A stretch of DNA of 64,000 nt from JAJKIV01 sp036741775 (lineage in GTDB: Bacteria; Gemmatimonadota; Gemmatimonadetes; Gemmatimonadales; Gemmatimonadaceae): the NCBI GenBank assembly GCA_036741775.1, contig DAINRQ010000023.1, positions 8,723 through 72,722 on the forward strand, in the 5' to 3' direction. Shown here one piece after another: positions 35,538-44,384 of this stretch. The stretch's first letter is position 1. Each line of letters opens with the position of its first letter. Both the position numbers and the translations under genes were made by a program. The notes beneath the pieces were generated by a model, which was not told the origin of the DNA, searched no databases, and was given only the letters and a program-made list of their open reading frames with translations.

Positions 35538-36832
35538 TCGAGTTGGCCGTGGGAGAATTCGAAGCTGTATGGGAAGCGGCGGGCAGCCGCGTCGCTGACG
35601 CGCTCGACGGCGCGCACGCGGTCGTCGTGCTCGGCCACGATCCGATCGCGACGGCGGCCGTGGCGCTGGGGTTGGGCCGCGCCCAGGCGAAACATCGCCG
35701 GGTCGCCATCGGCGACCTCATCGGCGACGTCGCCCCCCTTCGCCAACTGGTGACTGACGACGACCCGCACGGGCTGACCGACTCGTTCCTCTTCGGCGTC
35801 TCACTGAACCGGATCGCTCGACAGATCGACACGATCGGGAACCTGCACATCCTCCCGAGTGGCACCGACCTGGTCGTCCAGGACGAGATTCTTCGCAGCA
35901 AACGCTGGCGCCGCCTCGCCAGCGGCTTTCGCGAGGTCGGCGCGCTGTTGGTGGTAGTGGCCCCCGCGGCCGTGCCCGGAGTCGAGGACCTCGTCGGGAT
36001 GCTCGACGGCGTCGTGCTCGTTGGCGGCGCGGCGAGTCCGCTACCTAACGCGCCAGTGCTGGCCGAAATCACGTCCGCAGCCCGGCCTGGGGCGGCACGG
36101 CGAGCCGCAGTTCAGCAAGTGCCGGTGACCGCGGCCCCACAGCGCCGCCGCTGGGTGATCCCGGTGGCGGCCGCCGCCGCGATCGTCGCCATGGCCGCCC
36201 TCCTCGGGCGTAACTACTTCGTCCGCGCGGAGACCCAGGCCCCGACTCTTCGGCGCGATTCCGCCGCGGCGTCATCGGATGGCCTCGTGGCCGGCGCGCC
36301 TGCCGTCGATTCCTCCCCGCCACTCGCCGTCGCGAACCCCGCGGACTCGGCCAGTGCGTCGGCATATGCGGTACAGGTGGCCATGGTCGACACGGAGGAC
36401 GGCGCGGCGATGCGCGTGCGCACGGGAGGCGGCGACTTCCCGGCCGGCACGTACGCCCCCGTGAGTCGCGGCGCGGATCGCGGCACCTGGTACAAGGTGA
36501 CCACTGGCGCATACGCCGATCGCGACAACGCCGAGCAGTTGCTTGGCTTCCTGCGGACGCGTGGCCTGCTACCACGAGGTTGGGGTAGCGTCGTTCGCGC
36601 CCCACTCGCGCTGCAGCTCGCAACTGCGCCGTCGCAGACCGAGGCCGCTGCCCTGATCGCTGACTACCAGTCGCGAGGCGTTCCGGTCTACGCGCTCCAG
36701 CAGCGAGGCGGCGTGACGATCTACGTTGGAGCGTTCGAATCACCCGAGGAAGCATCGCTCTACCGGGCGGCGCTCAAGGACACGAAGAACATCGACGCGA
36801 CCCTCGTCTACCGGGTCGGGAGAGCCTACTAG
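35534..36832 (+). CDS. Pseudo-ATPase (MinD/BY-kinase-like) fused to a TM helix and SPOR domain
   Basis: 432 residues from a TTG start that overlaps the upstream stop (TTGA), with AAGGGA before it. Residues ~20-190 follow the layout of MinD/BY-kinase ATPases (VVVLGHDPIATAAVALGLGRA, LTDSFLFGVSLNRIA, LHILPSGTDLVV, MLDGVVLVGG), but the P-loop GKT/GKS is absent, so ATP binding is unlikely. One membrane helix (WVIPVAAAAAIVAMAALLG, ~200-220) leads to a periplasmic region with SPOR-like repeats (YAVQVAMVDTEDGAAMRV; TWYKVTTGAYADRDNAEQLL; VTIYVGAFESPEEASLYRAAL). It is immediately followed by smc, which hints at a link between division and chromosome segregation. Confidence 0.65.
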   Translation: MIELAVGEFEAVWEAAGSRVADALDGAHAVVVLGHDPIATAAVALGLGRAQAKHRRVAIGDLIGDVAPLRQLVTDDDPHGLTDSFLFGVSLNRIARQIDTIGNLHILPSGTDLVVQDEILRSKRWRRLASGFREVGALLVVVAPAAVPGVEDLVGMLDGVVLVGGAASPLPNAPVLAEITSAARPGAARRAAVQQVPVTAAPQRRRWVIPVAAAAAIVAMAALLGRNYFVRAETQAPTLRRDSAAASSDGLVAGAPAVDSSPPLAVANPADSASASAYAVQVAMVDTEDGAAMRVRTGGGDFPAGTYAPVSRGADRGTWYKVTTGAYADRDNAEQLLGFLRTRGLLPRGWGSVVRAPLALQLATAPSQTEAAALIADYQSRGVPVYALQQRGGVTIYVGAFESPEEASLYRAALKDTKNIDATLVYRVGRAY

Positions 36833-39800
36833 GTGCGTTTGACGAAGCTGGAATTACAGGGGTTCAAGTCCTTCGCCGATTCGACCATGCTCGCGTTCGA
36901 GCCGGGCGTGACGGCGGTCGTGGGCCCGAACGGATGCGGCAAGTCGAACGTCTCCGACGCGGTTCGCTGGGTCCTCGGCGAGCAGCGCGCGCGACTCCTC
37001 CGCGGCGCGAAGATGGAGGAGGTCATTTTCCAGGGATCATCGGCGCGCCGCGCGGTGAACGTCGCCGAAGTCTCCCTGCACTTCGACAACTCCGAAGGCG
37101 CGCTCCCGATCGCGTTCAAGGAAGTCGTCATCACGCGCCGACTCTCGCGCTCGGGCGAGAGCGAATATCTGCTCAACCGAGCACCGTGCCGGCTGCGCGA
37201 CATCCACGACCTGCTCCGAGGCACGGGCCTCGGCGGTGATTCGGGCGTGGTGATCGAGGCAAAAGCGATCGACGCACTGCTCTCCGATCGCCCGGACGAT
37301 AGGCGTGAGCTGTTCGAGGAAGCTGCCGGTGTTGGACTCTATCGCGACCGGCGGCGCAGCACTGAGCGGCGTCTCGAGGAGACGACACTCGATCTCGCGC
37401 GTATCGACGACCTGATCGGCGAGGTGCAGAGCCAGGTGCGATCGCTCGGGCGTCAGCGGAAGCGCGCGGAGCGACACAGCGAGCTGATGACGCGGCGCTT
37501 CTCCGTGGAGCTGACGCTCGCTTCACGGGAGATGCAGGCCTGGCGCGAGGAGCTCGCGACGCTCGAGACACGTGTTGCCGACCTTCGCGATTTCGTGCCG
37601 ACCGCCGAAGCCGACGTCAGCGAAGCGGAGATGGGGCGCGACGTCGCGCACTCCGCCCGTGCCGCCGCCGAGGCGCAGCGCGCGGAGCTCGCGCGGCTCG
37701 CGAACGCGCAGCGAGAGGCAGCGCAGCGCTTGCGTGGCGAAATTGCCGTTGCCGAGGAGCGCCAGCGTAACGCCCTCATGCGGCGCCAACGTGCCGAGGA
37801 GGAGCAGCGCGAAGGCGAAGCAATGGGCGAGCGCGTTCACGCGGATCGCGAGCGTGCCGCGAGTGAGCGCTCGCGGCTCGAGCAGGAGGTGCGGGAAGCG
37901 GGCGAGGAGCTGCGTCGTCGCATCGCCGAAGAGGAGAACGCGCGCCGCGTGGTTGGCGAGCTGCGTGCCGCCGTGGAGGCTGCTGACCGGCTCGCGAGAG
38001 AGAGCCGCGATCAGTTGCGGCGTCTCGAGATCGACCGCGAAGGTGCGTCCCGCGAGCTCGCGGACATCGACCAGCGCGCGACAGCGCTCGAGTCGGAACG
38101 CGCGACGCTGGTGGATGCCGTCGAGACGGTTGCGCGAGAGGTCGCGACAGCCGACGAAGCCGTGGAGCTTGCACAGGCCGATGCTGAGCGTGCCGACGCG
38201 GCGCTCGCCGCCTCGCGAGCCGCCATGGCCGAAGCGAAGGAGAACGAGGCGACGGCACGTCACGAGCTGTTCCGCGCCGATGAGGCGCTCACGGCACTCC
38301 AGGGCAAAGTCAACGCGCTGGAGTCACTCGAGCGGGAACGCGTCGGTCTCGCGCCTGCGGCCGCTCGATTGCTTCGCGAACGGGCACAGTTCGGCGATGG
38401 GGCGGTCCTGGGCCCGCTGTCGGACTTCGTCAACGCGAGCGCGTCGTCTGCCTTGCTCGTCGAGCGCTACCTCGGCGCGACCGTGCACGCGGTCGTCGTG
38501 CGTGACCACGAGGCGGCCGAAGCCGTTCGGCGCTGGCACGCCGCGAGCAACCCGGGCGCGCTGCTGCTGCTGCCGCTCGACGCGGTGAACGACGCCGCGG
38601 AAAGTGGTACCAGTGGCGAGCTCGTCGCGGACGTAGACGCCGCCGCACCCGCGCAGACGTGGGTGCGAGTGCTCCTCGGAAACGTGCGCGCGCTCGATGA
38701 CGGCGCGGCGTTCGTCGATGCGCGCGGCGCGGTATGGCTCCCTGGCGCGACGGGCGGGCCGGGCCCGTTGCGACGCCGCGCGGAACTGTACGCGCTCCGC
38801 GCGGAGCTCATCTCGAGTGAAACGGCGCGGCAGACCGCGTCGGTGGCCGCGGACGCGGCCCGTACGGCACTCGCCGCCGCAAATGACCGAGTCGGCGCGC
38901 TGTCAGACGAAGCGGCAAACGTGCATCAGCAAGCCCGGCGCGCGGTCGAACAGCGCGCGGAGCTCGGGCGCCGGCTCCAGCGCGCGGAGCGCGAGGCGGC
39001 GGAAGCGTCGGCGCTCGCGGCCCGTCTCGAGTCGCGTGCGTCCGAGTTGCGGGGGCGCATTTCCTCCATCGACGAGTCCGCAACCCAGCTCGGCGCGCTC
39101 ATTGCCGAACGTGATGCCGGGACGGCAGACGCGAGAGCCAGACTCGCGGACGCGGAGCAGGCACAAGACGACGCGCGCGAACAGCGGACCGCGGGCCAGG
39201 TGGCGGAGGCACAGGCGCAGGCGAGACTGCAGGTCGCGACGGACCGCGAGCGCAGGTTGATGGAGGAGCTATCGGCCGCATCGGCGCGACTCGCGTCGCT
39301 CGAGCATGAGCTGAGCACGCTCGCCGACGCGGACCGATCGCTCGCCGAGCAGATGGCGTCGTGGCAGATGGACCTCGACGCCCGCGACGCGACGCTCCGC
39401 GACACCGACGACCGATTGATGGCGGCCGAGGAGGCTGTCCGAGCGGCCGACACGGCGCTCACGGAAGCGGAGCATGCGCTCGACGACGTGCGACGCCGCG
39501 CCCACCAGGCGGCCGATGAGCTTCACCACGCGGAACTGCGGTTTACCGAGCTGTCCGGCCGCCGAACGGCCATTCGCGAGCGGCTCGAGACCGAGTGGCG
39601 CAAGCCACTCGACGAGCTGCTCACCTCGTTCACGCCGGTGGAGGTGGATGACGACACGTTGCGCGCGGAAATGGAGCAGCTCCGCGCGCAGCTCGAGACG
39701 TTAGGCGTCGTCAACCCGCTCGCCATCGAGGAGCACGAGGAGGAGACCCGGCGTCTCGACTTCCTCACGAGCCAGCGCACCGACCTCGCCGAAGCGAAGA

Positions 39801-40360
39801 ACTCGCTCGCACTCGCCATTCGTGAGATCGACGCGACCGCGCGCGAGCTCTTCCTCGCGACGTTCACGCAGGTGCGCGAGAACTTCCGCCAGATCTTCAT
39901 GACGCTGTTCGGCGGAGGCGAGTGCGACCTCCGCCTGGAGAACCCCGAGCAGCCGCTCGACTGCGACATCGAGGTCCATGCGTCGCCGCGCGGCAAGCGC
40001 ACGCAGCGCATCCACCTGCTCTCGAGCGGCGAGCGCGCGCTCGTCGCGCTGTCGCTCCTCTTCGGTATCTTCCTCACGAAGCCGAGCCCGTTCTGCCTGC
40101 TCGACGAGGTCGACGCGCCGCTCGACGACGCGAACATCGGCCGATTCGTGCGCATGCTGAACCAGTTCAAGAGCAAGACGCAGTTCATCGTGATCACGCA
40201 CAATCCGCGCACCACGACGGAGGCGGCGGACGCGGTGTATGGCGTCACGATGCAGGAGCCGGGCGTGTCGTCGATCGTGAGCGTCCGCATGCGCGGCGCC
40301 GCCGTCGAGGACATCGACGCCCAAGGCGACGAGGCCGAGGCCGTGGCGGCATCGGCGTGA
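36833..40360 (+). CDS. smc: Chromosome segregation SMC protein
   Basis: 1175 residues, full SMC length. Walker A is VGPNGCGKSNVSDAVRWVLGEQRARLLRG near the N-terminus. It is followed by a long coiled coil, a hinge (about residues 510-660, GAVLGPLSDFVNASASSALLVERYLG onward), a second coiled coil, the ABC signature LSSGERALVALSLLFGIF, and Walker B PFCLLDEVDAPLDDANIGRF. It compacts and segregates the chromosome with ScpA/ScpB. The GTG start directly abuts the previous stop, and the stop overlaps the next start by GTGA. Confidence 0.97.
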   Translation: MRLTKLELQGFKSFADSTMLAFEPGVTAVVGPNGCGKSNVSDAVRWVLGEQRARLLRGAKMEEVIFQGSSARRAVNVAEVSLHFDNSEGALPIAFKEVVITRRLSRSGESEYLLNRAPCRLRDIHDLLRGTGLGGDSGVVIEAKAIDALLSDRPDDRRELFEEAAGVGLYRDRRRSTERRLEETTLDLARIDDLIGEVQSQVRSLGRQRKRAERHSELMTRRFSVELTLASREMQAWREELATLETRVADLRDFVPTAEADVSEAEMGRDVAHSARAAAEAQRAELARLANAQREAAQRLRGEIAVAEERQRNALMRRQRAEEEQREGEAMGERVHADRERAASERSRLEQEVREAGEELRRRIAEEENARRVVGELRAAVEAADRLARESRDQLRRLEIDREGASRELADIDQRATALESERATLVDAVETVAREVATADEAVELAQADAERADAALAASRAAMAEAKENEATARHELFRADEALTALQGKVNALESLERERVGLAPAAARLLRERAQFGDGAVLGPLSDFVNASASSALLVERYLGATVHAVVVRDHEAAEAVRRWHAASNPGALLLLPLDAVNDAAESGTSGELVADVDAAAPAQTWVRVLLGNVRALDDGAAFVDARGAVWLPGATGGPGPLRRRAELYALRAELISSETARQTASVAADAARTALAAANDRVGALSDEAANVHQQARRAVEQRAELGRRLQRAEREAAEASALAARLESRASELRGRISSIDESATQLGALIAERDAGTADARARLADAEQAQDDAREQRTAGQVAEAQAQARLQVATDRERRLMEELSAASARLASLEHELSTLADADRSLAEQMASWQMDLDARDATLRDTDDRLMAAEEAVRAADTALTEAEHALDDVRRRAHQAADELHHAELRFTELSGRRTAIRERLETEWRKPLDELLTSFTPVEVDDDTLRAEMEQLRAQLETLGVVNPLAIEEHEEETRRLDFLTSQRTDLAEAKNSLALAIREIDATARELFLATFTQVRENFRQIFMTLFGGGECDLRLENPEQPLDCDIEVHASPRGKRTQRIHLLSSGERALVALSLLFGIFLTKPSPFCLLDEVDAPLDDANIGRFVRMLNQFKSKTQFIVITHNPRTTTEAADAVYGVTMQEPGVSSIVSVRMRGAAVEDIDAQGDEAEAVAASA

Positions 40361-40872
40361 CGCCCGCCGCTGAGCGAATGCGGCGGCTCACCCGTGCCGC
40401 CCTCCTCGCGAGCATGGCCGCGGCGATCGCCGCGGCCATGCCGTCTGCCGGTACGTCAGCCGCGACGCACCCCCGCTCGGTTTCCTCCGTCGCCGCGGCC
40501 GCGTCGCAGGACACGGGCCGTCCGGCGGTCACGCTACTCTACCAGAACTTCCCCAACCCCTTCCCCACCGTAGTCTCGCGCTCCACCTGCATCTGGTTCG
40601 ATCTCGATCGGATCAGCACGGTGACGCTCACGGTGCACGACGTGCGCGGGAACCTCGTGCGGCGACTGTTGCCGGCCGGCTCCGTGTCACAGCCGCTTTC
40701 CCCGGGACGCTACGGGCGCGCGTCGCCGAGCTCCGGCACCGGGTGCGATCCCACACTCGCGTGGGATGGCACGGCCGACAACGGCGAGGTCGTGCCGCGC
40801 GGGGTGTATCTGATTCGGCTTCGAGCCGCCGGGATCGAGTCGATCAAGAAGGCCCTTTTCCAGGGCCCCTGA
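40357..40872 (+). CDS. Small exported protein with a FlgD-Ig/T9SS-sorting-like domain
   Basis: 171 residues from a GTG. A signal-like Ala-rich N-terminus (LTRAALLASMAAAIAAAMPSAG) is followed by one domain with the FlgD-Ig/T9SS type-A-like signature: LYQNFPNPFPT, TVTLTVHDVRGNLVRRLLPAG, WDGTADNGEVVPRGVYLIRLRAAG, KKALFQ. In other proteins this module is a C-terminal sorting domain; here it is nearly the whole protein. It is translationally coupled to smc upstream (GTGA) and to the hydrolase downstream (TGATG). Confidence 0.72.
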   Translation: MTPAAERMRRLTRAALLASMAAAIAAAMPSAGTSAATHPRSVSSVAAAASQDTGRPAVTLLYQNFPNPFPTVVSRSTCIWFDLDRISTVTLTVHDVRGNLVRRLLPAGSVSQPLSPGRYGRASPSSGTGCDPTLAWDGTADNGEVVPRGVYLIRLRAAGIESIKKALFQGP

Positions 40873-41639
40873 TGCGTCTCACGACGGTGGGAACGGGTAC
40901 TGCCGCGCCCGTAGCGGGCCGCGTGCAGAGCGGGCACCTCATCGAGGCCGGCGCGGTGCACCTGCTCATGGACTGCGGGAGTGGCGTCGCCACACGCCTC
41001 GCCGACGTCGGTGCTCCGTGGCAAAGCATCTCACACGTCGCGCTGACACACTTCCACGCCGACCACATCGTGGACGTGCCGACGCTGCTGTACGCGTGGC
41101 GGTACGGTCAGCTCCCTCCCCGGTCGCAGCCACTCGAGATCATCGGCCCGCCCGGCACCGTGCAGCTCCTCTCGCGAATCGCCGGGGTGTTCGGTGACGG
41201 GCTTCTCGCGCTTGGGTTCCCGATCTCGGTGCGTGAGCTGACGGAGGATACCGAGGCGGACCTCGGGGCCGGGGTCGTGCTCCGGTGCCGCAAGGTTCCA
41301 CATACCGCCGAGAGCGTGGCATATTCCGTCGAGCGCGGCGGTCGTCGCATCGTCTATACGGGCGACACCGGCCCCGACCCGGCGCTCGGTCACTGGGCGC
41401 GCGGGTGCGATGTCCTGCTGGCCGAGTGCTCGCTCCCCGACGCGATGGCCATGGCCACGCACCTGACGCCGCGGCAGTGTGGCTCGTTAGGCGCCGCGGC
41501 CGAGCCGGACGTGCTGGCGCTCACGCACTTCTATCCGCCCGTGGAGTCCGTCGACATCCGCGGCGAAGTTGGCGAGCAGTTCGGCGGAACCGTGACGCTC
41601 GCCACGGACGGGTGGACACTCGAGCTCGAGGAAGAGTAA
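40872..41639 (+). CDS. MBL-fold metallo-hydrolase (RNase Z-like)
   Basis: 255 residues. VGTGTAAPVAGRVQSGHLIEAG, MDCGSGVATRLAD and the metal motif HFHADHIVDVP are present, with downstream ligands in KVPHTAESVAYSV (His), YTGDTGPD (Asp) and LALTHFYPP (His). This pattern fits the RNase Z/arylsulfatase-like branch of beta-lactamase-fold enzymes; the substrate is not predictable. The start ATG overlaps the previous stop by one base, and its stop overlaps the DAHP synthase start. Confidence 0.88.
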   Translation: MRLTTVGTGTAAPVAGRVQSGHLIEAGAVHLLMDCGSGVATRLADVGAPWQSISHVALTHFHADHIVDVPTLLYAWRYGQLPPRSQPLEIIGPPGTVQLLSRIAGVFGDGLLALGFPISVRELTEDTEADLGAGVVLRCRKVPHTAESVAYSVERGGRRIVYTGDTGPDPALGHWARGCDVLLAECSLPDAMAMATHLTPRQCGSLGAAAEPDVLALTHFYPPVESVDIRGEVGEQFGGTVTLATDGWTLELEEE

Positions 41640-42691
41640 TGCTGGTCGTGATGCAAACCGACGCGACGCAGGCCGACATCGATCGCGTCTGCGGGGCGAT
41701 CAAGGAGATGGGATATCAGGCGGTGCCGATGCCCGGCGGGCAGCGCACCGCGATCGGGCTCGTCGGCAACGACGGCCGCGTGGACGATTCGCGCATCTCG
41801 GCGCTCCCCGCCGTGGCGCAGGTCATTCACGTGTCGAAGCCGTACAAGCAGGTGTCCCGCGAGTGGCGTCCCGACAACACCGTAGTGCAGATCGCCCCCG
41901 GCGTTCGCATCGGCGGACCGGACGTCGTCGTGATCGCCGGACCGTGCTCCGTCGAGAACGAGCAGCAGATCGTGACGGCCGCCCGTGCCGTTCGCGCGGC
42001 CGGCGCGAGTGCCTTGCGTGGCGGCGCGTTCAAGCCGCGCAGCTCACCCTACGCGTTTCAGGGGCTGGGGAAACAGGGACTCGAGCTGCTCGCACTCGCG
42101 CGGCGTGAAACGGGGCTGCCCATCGTCACGGAGGCGATGGATGAGGCGGGCGCCCACCTGGTTGCCGAGTACGCCGACTGCATCCAGATCGGTGCCCGCA
42201 ACATGCAGAACTACTCACTGCTCAAGGCGGTCGGCCGCATCAACAAGCCGGTGCTGCTCAAGCGCGGGATGGCGGCCACCATCAACGACCTCCTGCTCAG
42301 CGCCGAGTATATCCTCGCCGAAGGCAATCCTAACGTGGTGCTCTGCGAGCGTGGCGTGCGCAGCTTCGACAGCGCGGCCCGGAACATGTTCGACCTGAAC
42401 GCCATCCCGATCGTGCACAAGCTCTCGCACCTGCCGATCGTCGCCGACCCGAGCCACGGGACCGGGCTCCGTGAGAAGGTGACGCCCATGGCGCGTGCGG
42501 CCGTCGCCGCCGGGGCGGACGGCATCATCGTCGAGGTGCATCCGAACCCGGATCGCGCGCTGTCCGATGGCGCCCAGAGTTTGTTCCCCGATCAGTTCGC
42601 GAAGCTGATTAGTGAGCTACGTCTCATTGCGCACGCCATCGACCGCGCCCTGGCCCCATCACCGGGAACCGCACCGATAGAGGTGGGTTAA
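41639..42691 (+). CDS. aroF: 3-deoxy-7-phosphoheptulonate synthase (DAHP synthase)
   Basis: 350 residues. An N-terminal FDPN/ACT-like regulatory domain (VVMQTDATQADIDRVCGAIKE... VIHVSKPYKQVSREWRP) precedes the KDO8P/DAHP-synthase barrel (VIAGPCSVENEQQI, GGAFKPRSSPYAFQGLG, IQIGARNMQNYSLL, PVLLKRGMAATINDLLLSAEYI, PIVADPSHGTGLREKV, GIIVEVHPNPDRALSDGAQS). It starts aromatic amino acid synthesis from PEP and erythrose-4-phosphate. The N-terminal domain suggests feedback control by tyrosine or chorismate pathway products. The ATG overlaps the preceding TAA. Confidence 0.96.
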   Translation: MLVVMQTDATQADIDRVCGAIKEMGYQAVPMPGGQRTAIGLVGNDGRVDDSRISALPAVAQVIHVSKPYKQVSREWRPDNTVVQIAPGVRIGGPDVVVIAGPCSVENEQQIVTAARAVRAAGASALRGGAFKPRSSPYAFQGLGKQGLELLALARRETGLPIVTEAMDEAGAHLVAEYADCIQIGARNMQNYSLLKAVGRINKPVLLKRGMAATINDLLLSAEYILAEGNPNVVLCERGVRSFDSAARNMFDLNAIPIVHKLSHLPIVADPSHGTGLREKVTPMARAAVAAGADGIIVEVHPNPDRALSDGAQSLFPDQFAKLISELRLIAHAIDRALAPSPGTAPIEVG

Positions 42692-42699
42692 GACTGACT

Positions 42700-42727
42700 G
42701 GGAACCGGGAACCGGGAACAGGGAACC
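42700..42727. repeat. Period-7 GGGAACC repeat
   Basis: Four tandem 7-base units GGGAACC/GGGAACA in a row, a few bases after the DAHP synthase stop. Same family of repeats as 33844-33980 and 60800-60834. Confidence 0.8.
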
Positions 42728-42822
42728 GCAGCGAGTGACTCGCTCACGACTACTGGCTCACGATTACCGACTCCCTGGCTCCTTTCGTGCTAATGAGCCC
42801 GCCGTACCAACCAGGGGGATCA

Positions 42823-43503
42823 ATGCTCGTGCATCACATACATGTTGTCGTCGCGGGTGCGTTCGTCGCGCTCGCGGCACCGAAACGGCAGGGGCCGGCT
42901 GAATCGATCGTCGAGAAGGCAGCCGCGACGTACGAAAAGACCCGGACGTCGAAGGGGACATTCGAGCAGGTCATCACCAACCCGCTCACCGGCTCGACCG
43001 TCCGCGCACGCGGCGAGTTCGAGCAGCAGCGGGAGCCCGCGAAATTCGCCTTCCGGTTCACCGAGCCGAAGGGCGACATGATCGTCGGCGACGGCAAGTG
43101 GCTGTGGGTATACCTCCCCAGCTCGCAGCCAGGGCAGGTCATCAAGATGCCGATGACCGAAGGCGGGGCCGGTAGCCTCGATCTGGCATCGCGATTCTTC
43201 GACTCGCCGAAGACGCGGTACACGATCACGGACGCAGGCGCGGCGACGGTCGCTGGGAAGGCCACGCGCGCCGTCATCCTCGAGCCCAAGGGCTCGGGCG
43301 AGCCGTTCTCGAGCGCCAAGGTCTGGATCGACACCGCGGACGGCACACTTCGGCAGTTCGAGACGACCGAGATGTCGGGGCTCAAGCGTCTCGTCACCAT
43401 CACGTCCGTCTCGCCGAACGTCCGCGTGAATGCGACGTCGTTCAGCTTCACGCCGCCGAAAGGGGCGCGCATCGTCGATCAGAAGGCGTTAGGCGGACGC
43501 TGA
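42823..43503 (+). CDS. lolA: Outer-membrane lipoprotein carrier protein LolA
   Basis: 226 residues with an N-terminal signal (HIHVVVAGAFVALAAP). The periplasmic lipoprotein-carrier fold is visible: SKGTFEQVITNPLTGSTVRARGEFEQQREPAKFAFRFTEPKGDMIVGDGKWLWVYLPSSQPGQVIKMP and later beta strands. It ferries lipoproteins from LolCDE to the outer membrane, consistent with the many lipoproteins here. The ATG at 42823 is preferred over 42787 because AGGGGG precedes it. Its 3' end overlaps the convergent DUF2520 gene by 25 bp. Confidence 0.88.
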   Translation: MLVHHIHVVVAGAFVALAAPKRQGPAESIVEKAAATYEKTRTSKGTFEQVITNPLTGSTVRARGEFEQQREPAKFAFRFTEPKGDMIVGDGKWLWVYLPSSQPGQVIKMPMTEGGAGSLDLASRFFDSPKTRYTITDAGAATVAGKATRAVILEPKGSGEPFSSAKVWIDTADGTLRQFETTEMSGLKRLVTITSVSPNVRVNATSFSFTPPKGARIVDQKALGGR

Positions 43504-44384
43504 GGGCGGGTCATCGCCTCGTCGAGCGCGCTGGAGATCTCGGCGAGGCGGTCGAGCGGCGTGCCGCGCTCGCGGGCGAGCGTGAGTGCGGCACGAGACA
43601 GCGTGACGTAGGCCGCGAGCGCCGGCGTGTCACGCGCGAGCGCCTCGAGATGGCCACGCACTGACGCTACGTCACCGCGGGCGATCGGACCGGTGAGCAC
43701 ATCGTGGGGCCGCCCGGTCTCGAGGTTCGAGACCGCCGCACCCATGAGGCCGAGCGTGGCAGCCCGCGCTTCCACCTCCGCGACACCAGCCTCTACCAAC
43801 AACCGCTCGGCCAGCGCCGCGACGACGACCGGGAAGTTTGCGGCGAACACCGCTGCCGCGTGATACCGCGGCTTTTCGCCGGGCGGGATCGTGATCGTGT
43901 GTGCGCCGATACGCGCCGCGAGCATCGACGCGCACGCGACCGCGCTTGGGTCGCCGTCGACACCGATCCACGCCCCTCGGAGCACGTCGGCGGCGCGGTC
44001 GGGATCGGCGAGCGGCACGAGCGGGTGCAGGGTGCCCACCGCGTGACCGCGGGACCGAAGCATCGACGCCTCGGCCGGATCGGTCGCGCCGCTCGCATGG
44101 AGGACGACGGCGCCGCCCGCCAGCTCCGCCGACGCCAACTCCCGCAGCGCGTCGCCGAGCTGTGCGTCCCGAACGGTCACGAGCACGATCGACGCCCTGC
44201 CTAACGGCGATGGCAGTGGTCCGGCCGTGACCGGGGGGGTGGCCTGCGGGTCGGCGCGGCGTCCGTGCAGGCCCACGAGGCTCACGCCGGCCGCAACGAA
44301 AGCGCGGGCGAGCGATCGTCCCGCTCGGCCCGCGCCTAACACGAATACGTTGTCCGCTCCGCCTGCCTGGGCGGGCGCCCTCAC
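43479..44384 (-). CDS. Rossmann-like/DUF2520 domain protein
   Basis: 301 residues. N-terminal NAD(P)-binding Rossmann motif VFVLGAGRAGRSLARAFVAAG, middle LHASGATDPAEASMLRSRGHAVGTLHPLVPLADP, and C-terminal DUF2520 helical domain (KPRYHAAAVFAANFPVVVAALAERLL; GPIARGDVASVRGHLEAL; YVTLSRAALTLARERG). It resembles ketopantoate reductase/ProC-type dehydrogenases; the substrate is unknown. It overlaps the S41 peptidase gene by 4 bases and converges into lolA. Confidence 0.86.
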   Translation of the reverse strand: MRAPAQAGGADNVFVLGAGRAGRSLARAFVAAGVSLVGLHGRRADPQATPPVTAGPLPSPLGRASIVLVTVRDAQLGDALRELASAELAGGAVVLHASGATDPAEASMLRSRGHAVGTLHPLVPLADPDRAADVLRGAWIGVDGDPSAVACASMLAARIGAHTITIPPGEKPRYHAAAVFAANFPVVVAALAERLLVEAGVAEVEARAATLGLMGAAVSNLETGRPHDVLTGPIARGDVASVRGHLEALARDTPALAAYVTLSRAALTLARERGTPLDRLAEISSALDEAMTRPQRPPNAF

